Position numbers and translations under genes: made by a program. A stretch of DNA of 9,645 nucleotides from CAILLO01 sp964579735 (GTDB lineage Bacteria; Bacillota; Clostridia; Saccharofermentanales; UBA5734), in assembly GCA_964579735.1 (NCBI GenBank), contig CAZOHH010000083.1:1-9645 (forward strand). Reading direction: 5' to 3'. Every line of letters starts with the position of its first letter. The first letter of the stretch is position 1. Under the pieces are notes generated by a model. The model was not told the origin of the DNA, did not search any database, and was given only the letters and a program-made list of their open reading frames with translations. Positions 6,293 to 9,645 of this stretch are shown here, piece by piece.

Positions 6293-7456
6293 ATGACGGA
6301 CGGCGGGAAACTTCAGGACGGAGTCCACGGGTTGGTTCCGAGGGAACGGCAGAGCGTCGGGGCGCGCAGACTGCGCGACTTCTTCGGCAGGGTGCCGAAC
6401 GCTCCGATCGTCCAGGCCGAATTCGGCTACTACTCTCTGGACCGCTGGACGGACGAGGGACATATCGACGCGAAGACCGACCTGTCGCAGCTCTTCGGCT
6501 TCGACGAGCCCGGAGAGATCACGCTGGATCAGCTGGGCTGGTGCGAGGCCTCCCTGTCCCCTGTCTTCGAAACCAAGGTCCTGGAGGACCGAGGGGAGCA
6601 CGAACTGGTGCAGGACTATGCCGGACGGCACGTCCTGTTCTTCAAGGGCCGCCGGAACGGCTTCATGCCCGAATACGTCGACCACCCCGTCAAGGACCGG
6701 AAGACCTGGGAGGATCAGATCCTCTGGCGTCTGGACCCGAAGACCCCTGAACGGTTCGCCAATCTGGACGCACGGATGGCCAACGCGAAGGAAGCGGCGG
6801 CGAAGGGTATGGTCGTCACCCAGAACCTCATCGGCGGCTACATGTATCTTCGCAGCCTGATCGGACCGGTGGACCTCCTCTACAAGTTCCACGATGACCC
6901 GGACCTCATCCATTCCTGCATGGAAACCTGGCTGGCCTTGGCGGACACCGTGGTCGCGCGGCACCAGGAGCACGTGACGCTGGACCAGATGTATTTCGGC
7001 GAAGACATCTGCTACAACCACGGCCCCCTCATCTCGCCGGACATGATCAGCGAATTCCTCTTGCCGTACTACCAGCAGCTGGTCACCAACAGCCGCGCGC
7101 GGCAGATCGACAAGACGCGTCACATGATCGTGCAGATCGACACCGACGGCTTCTCCGACCCGATCATCCCTGTCTACCAGAAGATCGGCATGGACTATCT
7201 GAGCCCCTTCGAGGTCGCGTCGGGCTGCGACGTCGTCCGGACGGCGAGCCAGTATCCGGAGCTCCTGATCCGAGGCGGTTTCGACAAGCGCATCATCGCG
7301 GCGGGCAAGGACGCCATCGACCGGGAGGTCGACCGCATCCTGCCGGTCATGAAGCGTCGGGGCGGCTTCATCCCCATGTGCGACCACGGCGTGCCGGAGG
7401 AAGTGGCTTTCGAGGACTACGTGCACTTCCGCAAGCGCCTGCGCGAATACGCCTAA
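6293..7456 (+). CDS. Uroporphyrinogen decarboxylase (URO-D) superfamily protein, paralogue 1
   Basis: This 387-residue protein belongs to the wider URO-D (TIM-barrel) superfamily, which includes heme-pathway HemE and the zinc-dependent methyl-corrinoid:coenzyme M transferases (MtaA/MtbA). It resembles the uncharacterised branch often found next to AraC regulators. Seen in the sequence are GEDICYNHGPLISPDMISEFLLPYY (about 238-262), where URO-D proteins have the conserved ISP-x-M-x-x-F-x-x-P-Y-Y segment, the strand HMIVQIDTDG (277-286), and the C-terminal block FIPMCDHGVPEEV with Cys363. Methyltransferases carry His-x-Cys on the equivalent strand; here it reads Gln-Ile-Asp, so a normal zinc site looks incomplete. 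It is not HemE: no other heme genes are near and the N terminus does not match. It is probably cytoplasmic, as there is no signal peptide. The substrate is unknown; it is probably a small molecule sensed by the neighbouring AraC regulator. Confidence 0.82.
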   Translation: MTDGGKLQDGVHGLVPRERQSVGARRLRDFFGRVPNAPIVQAEFGYYSLDRWTDEGHIDAKTDLSQLFGFDEPGEITLDQLGWCEASLSPVFETKVLEDRGEHELVQDYAGRHVLFFKGRRNGFMPEYVDHPVKDRKTWEDQILWRLDPKTPERFANLDARMANAKEAAAKGMVVTQNLIGGYMYLRSLIGPVDLLYKFHDDPDLIHSCMETWLALADTVVARHQEHVTLDQMYFGEDICYNHGPLISPDMISEFLLPYYQQLVTNSRARQIDKTRHMIVQIDTDGFSDPIIPVYQKIGMDYLSPFEVASGCDVVRTASQYPELLIRGGFDKRIIAAGKDAIDREVDRILPVMKRRGGFIPMCDHGVPEEVAFEDYVHFRKRLREYA

Positions 7457-7474
7457 GACCGGTCCATCCGACGG

Positions 7475-7500
7475 CGTCCATACCCAGGGCGGGGTGGACG
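7475..7500 (+). repeat. Hairpin between the two URO-D-like genes
   Basis: CGTCCA (7475-7480) pairs with TGGACG (7495-7500), and an inner CCC (7483-7485) can pair with GGG (7491-7493). It lies in the 88-bp gap after the first gene's stop codon and has no T-tract. It could be an mRNA-stabilising or partial-termination element that sets different levels for the two genes. I see no promoter in this gap, so the genes are probably co-transcribed. Confidence 0.4.
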
Positions 7501-7532
7501 TGGTATCGTGGCCTCATTCCGGCAGCACGGCA

Positions 7533-7540
7533 GGGGAGGG
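7533..7540 (+). promoter_or_regulatory. Purine-rich ribosome-binding site fixing the second URO-D gene start
   Basis: GGGGAGGG lies 4 bases before the ATG at 7545. The upstream in-frame ATG at 7494 has no such site and lies inside the intergenic hairpin, so 7545 is taken as the start. Confidence 0.75.
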
Positions 7541-7544
7541 CGCC

Positions 7545-8627
7545 ATGAAGTACAAACGCAACCTATCGGAAGTCCTGCAGCGGCTCGATGACTTCTACGC
7601 CTTGCGCGGCACGAACCGGATCTACGCGAAGATGAACATCCCCGTTCCGGCTCTCGACCGCTACCAGGCGGAGACGAAGGGCGGGCTCGTGGACTATCCC
7701 GACATGCACCAGCGCATCGCCTTCTGGGACGAGTGCCTGTCCGTCCATACCGACTCCGAGGACGACTCGGTCCCCAATGCGTATCCGACCGAGCTCGACC
7801 AGGGACTCTATGCGGCACTGGTCGGCGCACCGGACGTGCGGTTCCTGAACGACCCATCCTGGGGGTGGGTGTCCTCCATGACGACTCCCTTCGTCGACGA
7901 TCTGCGCACCGTGCACTCCTTCCGGCTGGACCCGGACAACCGCTGGTTCCAGCTCTACGAGGAGCAACTCCACATCTTCGCAAAAGGTGCCGAAGGAAAG
8001 TTCGGCATCAGCCATTTCACGCTGATCAACGGGATGAACTTCCTGGCCGAAGTCCGAGGGGCGACGAACGCCTACATGGACCTGGTCGACGACCCCGAGG
8101 AGGTCCAGGCCGTCTTCGATTTCGCGGAGAAGCTGAACGCATGGATCCACGGACGCTTCTTCGAAATCGTCGGGCTGACCGGCGGCGGCACATGCAGCAA
8201 CCTCGGCCAGTGGCTGCCCGGGCGCAGCCTCGGCGAGAGCGTGGACCCCTTCCACCTGACCTCCCCGGAGTCCTTCGAAACCTGGGGGCGCGCTCCGGTG
8301 GAGAAGATCTTCGCACGATTCGACGGCGGTATCGTCCACCTGCACAGCAACGGGCACCATCTACTCGAGAGCGTGACGACCCTGAAGGGCTTGAAGCTGA
8401 TCGTCTTCGGCGACGAACCGTTCAATCCGCCCGTCTACCTGAAGCTCGCATCCCTGGCGGCGCGGCGCGGTACCATGCCGATCTGGCTCGCAATCCCCTG
8501 CGACGTCTTCGCGGCGGCGCTGGCACGGCACGAACTCCCGACCAACGTCTTCTACAACGTGACGGGAGTTCCCGACCTTGCGACCGGAAACGACCTTGTG
8601 CGGGAAGTGAAGCGGTACAGGGGCTGA
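7545..8627 (+). CDS. Uroporphyrinogen decarboxylase (URO-D) superfamily protein, paralogue 2
   Basis: This 360-residue protein is probably a second URO-D-superfamily TIM-barrel protein, clearly diverged from its upstream neighbour. Features seen are an internal LVDDPEEVQAVFDFAEKL helix, which is typical of the superfamily, a glycine-rich GGGTCSNLGQWLPGRSLGE stretch, and an HLTSPESFETWGRAPVEKIF segment that occupies the place of the usual ISP-x-x-F-x-x-x-x-x-P block. The following strand is IVHLHSNGHH (263-272). His265-x-His267 occurs where methyltransferases have His-x-Cys, so metal binding is conceivable, but no matching C-terminal cysteine block is evident. There is no membrane segment or signal peptide. 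It lies 88 bp downstream of paralogue 1 on the same strand and is probably in the same AraC-controlled operon. The pair may form a heteromer or act in sequence on one substrate, which is inference only. Family assignment is good, function unknown. Confidence 0.78.
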   Translation: MKYKRNLSEVLQRLDDFYALRGTNRIYAKMNIPVPALDRYQAETKGGLVDYPDMHQRIAFWDECLSVHTDSEDDSVPNAYPTELDQGLYAALVGAPDVRFLNDPSWGWVSSMTTPFVDDLRTVHSFRLDPDNRWFQLYEEQLHIFAKGAEGKFGISHFTLINGMNFLAEVRGATNAYMDLVDDPEEVQAVFDFAEKLNAWIHGRFFEIVGLTGGGTCSNLGQWLPGRSLGESVDPFHLTSPESFETWGRAPVEKIFARFDGGIVHLHSNGHHLLESVTTLKGLKLIVFGDEPFNPPVYLKLASLAARRGTMPIWLAIPCDVFAAALARHELPTNVFYNVTGVPDLATGNDLVREVKRYRG

Positions 8628-8643
8628 AGCCTGGAAGTCGGTC

Positions 8644-9645
8644 CTAGAAAGCGCCTCCGGTTCCGGACGGAACGACAGCGGCGGGAAACGCCAATACCAG
8701 CATGCCGGACAACAGCGCCAGGAACGCGTAGTAGAGGAACAACGAGAAGACCAGAAGCATGAGCAGACGGTCCTCCGACTGACCCGTGGCGGGCTGTAGT
8801 CCAACGAACAACGCGATGAAGCCGAGCACGAGGCCTGCGAGCAGGAGATGCGTGGCGGGAATCGTCGCGCCCAGCGAGGAGAGCAGGGCGAGCAGCGTCA
8901 GGACCGAGCCGTAGAAGGCGGGCGGTCCGAGCGCGGAGAAGACGCGGACGAAAGGTACCGGCGTGCGGAGCAGGAAGCGGAGAGCCAGCGCGAGGATACC
9001 GGCCAGGACGAGCGCCTGCACGACGACGGAAGCGAAGACGAAGGGCGCGACGAGGGCGACGCCGCCGGCGATGTCCGTGGCAGCGGACGTGCGGCCGATT
9101 CCGCCCGTGAGCAGGAAAGCCAGGAAACCCTCCATGGTCGTCTTGCCGGAGAGGGCGAGCGCGGCGCCTGCGGAAACGATGGCCTGCAGGAGAACGAAGA
9201 AGAGCGGGACACCGAGGCTTCGGCCGGCGGCGACGCGGCGGATGGTGGAGGCGGGGCGGGTGAAGAAGCCGCCGGCTTCGGTCAGCCGCGCGCGAAGGAA
9301 CACGATCGGCGACGTCGGCTTGCCGGCCGGCTTCGACGCGGAGGGGCCTGAACCGGAGCCTGTGCCCGGACGTGGTCCGGAGCCGGATGTGCCGGAAGTG
9401 CCTGGACGCTTCGGAGGTTTCGGCGGGCCGGAGAAGAAGCCGAGGAGCGACTGGAAGAATCCGGGCTTTTTGCTTTTCGGAGGAGAAGACGGCTTCGCCT
9501 TCGGGGGCGGAGAGGACGACTTCGGCGGAGGTGAAGAAGGCGGTGGCGGCGGGGCAGTTCGGGCCGATCCGGAGGCGCCGGACGAAGTTCCGGTCGTGCG
9601 GCAGGTGCATTTCTCGTCGGAATCGAGCTCGCGCCCGCAATAGAA
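8644..9645 (-). CDS. Zinc-ribbon plus Yip1-like membrane protein (N terminus cut off)
   Basis: The minus-strand frame is open from the window edge to the TAG at 8644-8646, giving 333 residues without the true start. The visible N terminus reads FYCGRELDSDEKCTCR: Cys3, Cys13 and Cys15 are three ligands of a zinc ribbon whose first cysteine lies beyond the window. Residues about 17-113 are a Pro/Ser/Lys- then Gly/Ser-rich linker, probably disordered. From about 115 a membrane domain follows with about five hydrophobic segments (144-165, 194-226, 237-257, 263-283, 293-319). The pattern resembles Yip1-family proteins of Bacillota that carry an N-terminal zinc ribbon. An internal GTG at 9303 could pass for a start, but it would discard the linker and ribbon, so it is not used. 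It converges with the second URO-D gene, with 16 bp between. The function of these bacterial proteins is not established. Confidence 0.72.
   Translation of the reverse strand, partial: FYCGRELDSDEKCTCRTTGTSSGASGSARTAPPPPPSSPPPKSSSPPPKAKPSSPPKSKKPGFFQSLLGFFSGPPKPPKRPGTSGTSGSGPRPGTGSGSGPSASKPAGKPTSPIVFLRARLTEAGGFFTRPASTIRRVAAGRSLGVPLFFVLLQAIVSAGAALALSGKTTMEGFLAFLLTGGIGRTSAATDIAGGVALVAPFVFASVVVQALVLAGILALALRFLLRTPVPFVRVFSALGPPAFYGSVLTLLALLSSLGATIPATHLLLAGLVLGFIALFVGLQPATGQSEDRLLMLLVFSLFLYYAFLALLSGMLVLAFPAAVVPSGTGGAF

Noticed and set aside
6161..7426. A 421-codon open frame antisense to the first URO-D gene
   Set aside because: It is a GC-driven shadow. The opposite frame has a consensus ribosome-binding site and family motifs.
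6293..7456. HemE (heme biosynthesis) for the URO-D-like genes
   Set aside because: HemE's conserved N-terminal arginine motif is not seen, there are two divergent copies, and no heme genes are nearby, so the superfamily name is used without a heme role.
8660..8673. GTTCC/GGAAC hairpin as a terminator for the second URO-D gene
   Set aside because: The 5-bp stem has no T-tract and lies within the coding region of the convergent gene; it is likely a codon-use coincidence.
8552..9640. A 362-codon minus-strand frame rich in Arg overlapping the Yip1-like gene
   Set aside because: Its composition is Arg/Pro/His without hydrophobic segments, whereas the neighbouring frame encodes a clean zinc ribbon and five membrane spans.

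Overview
The window is GC-rich and densely coded. It carries the class III heat-shock operon ctsR-mcsA-mcsB-clpC, an arrangement characteristic of Bacillota (Firmicutes). Together with the GC-rich codon use and a zinc-ribbon/Yip1-like membrane protein, this suggests a high-GC member of Bacillota, possibly a clostridial or Paenibacillus-like lineage. I cannot fix the genus from sequence alone. Everything looks chromosomal. I see no insertion sequence, phage gene, CRISPR array, tRNA or rRNA.

Layout. Positions 1-240 (+) hold the C-terminal end of a MATE-type transporter. After a 139-bp gap with a sigma-A-type promoter and a well-matched CtsR operator comes the stress operon (+): ctsR (380-841), mcsA (856-1563), mcsB (1568-2587) and clpC (2613-5300). 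The genes are spaced by 14, 4 and 25 bp and each has a Shine-Dalgarno sequence. An AraC-family regulator lies on the minus strand (5308-6129), convergent with clpC with only 7 bp between stop codons. A 163-bp divergent intergenic region (6130-6292) holds an AraC-type pair of direct repeats and a weak promoter. It leads into two plus-strand genes (6293-7456 and 7545-8627) for divergent members of the uroporphyrinogen-decarboxylase (URO-D) superfamily. The window closes with a minus-strand gene (8644 to beyond 9645) for a membrane protein with an N-terminal zinc ribbon, a Pro/Ser-rich linker and about five membrane spans.

How the genes work together. In the known Bacillus system CtsR represses its own operon. 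McsA and McsB form the protein-arginine kinase that marks misfolded proteins with phosphoarginine, and ClpC unfolds the marked proteins for ClpP. All the key motifs are visible here: the CtsR glycine loop, the McsA zinc pairs and UVR segment, the McsB kinase motifs and RDxxRA pocket, and the ClpC N-repeats, two Walker pairs and IGF loop. The notable departures are long low-complexity linkers in McsA and ClpC.

The most interesting accessory part is the AraC/URO-D divergon. Two 11-bp direct repeats with one mismatch sit exactly 21 bp apart upstream of a poor -35 box, as expected for activation by an AraC-type dimer. The two URO-D-like enzymes differ strongly from each other and do not keep the usual zinc ligands of corrinoid methyltransferases. 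Their substrate is unknown. I found no clearly new multi-gene defence or mobile system.
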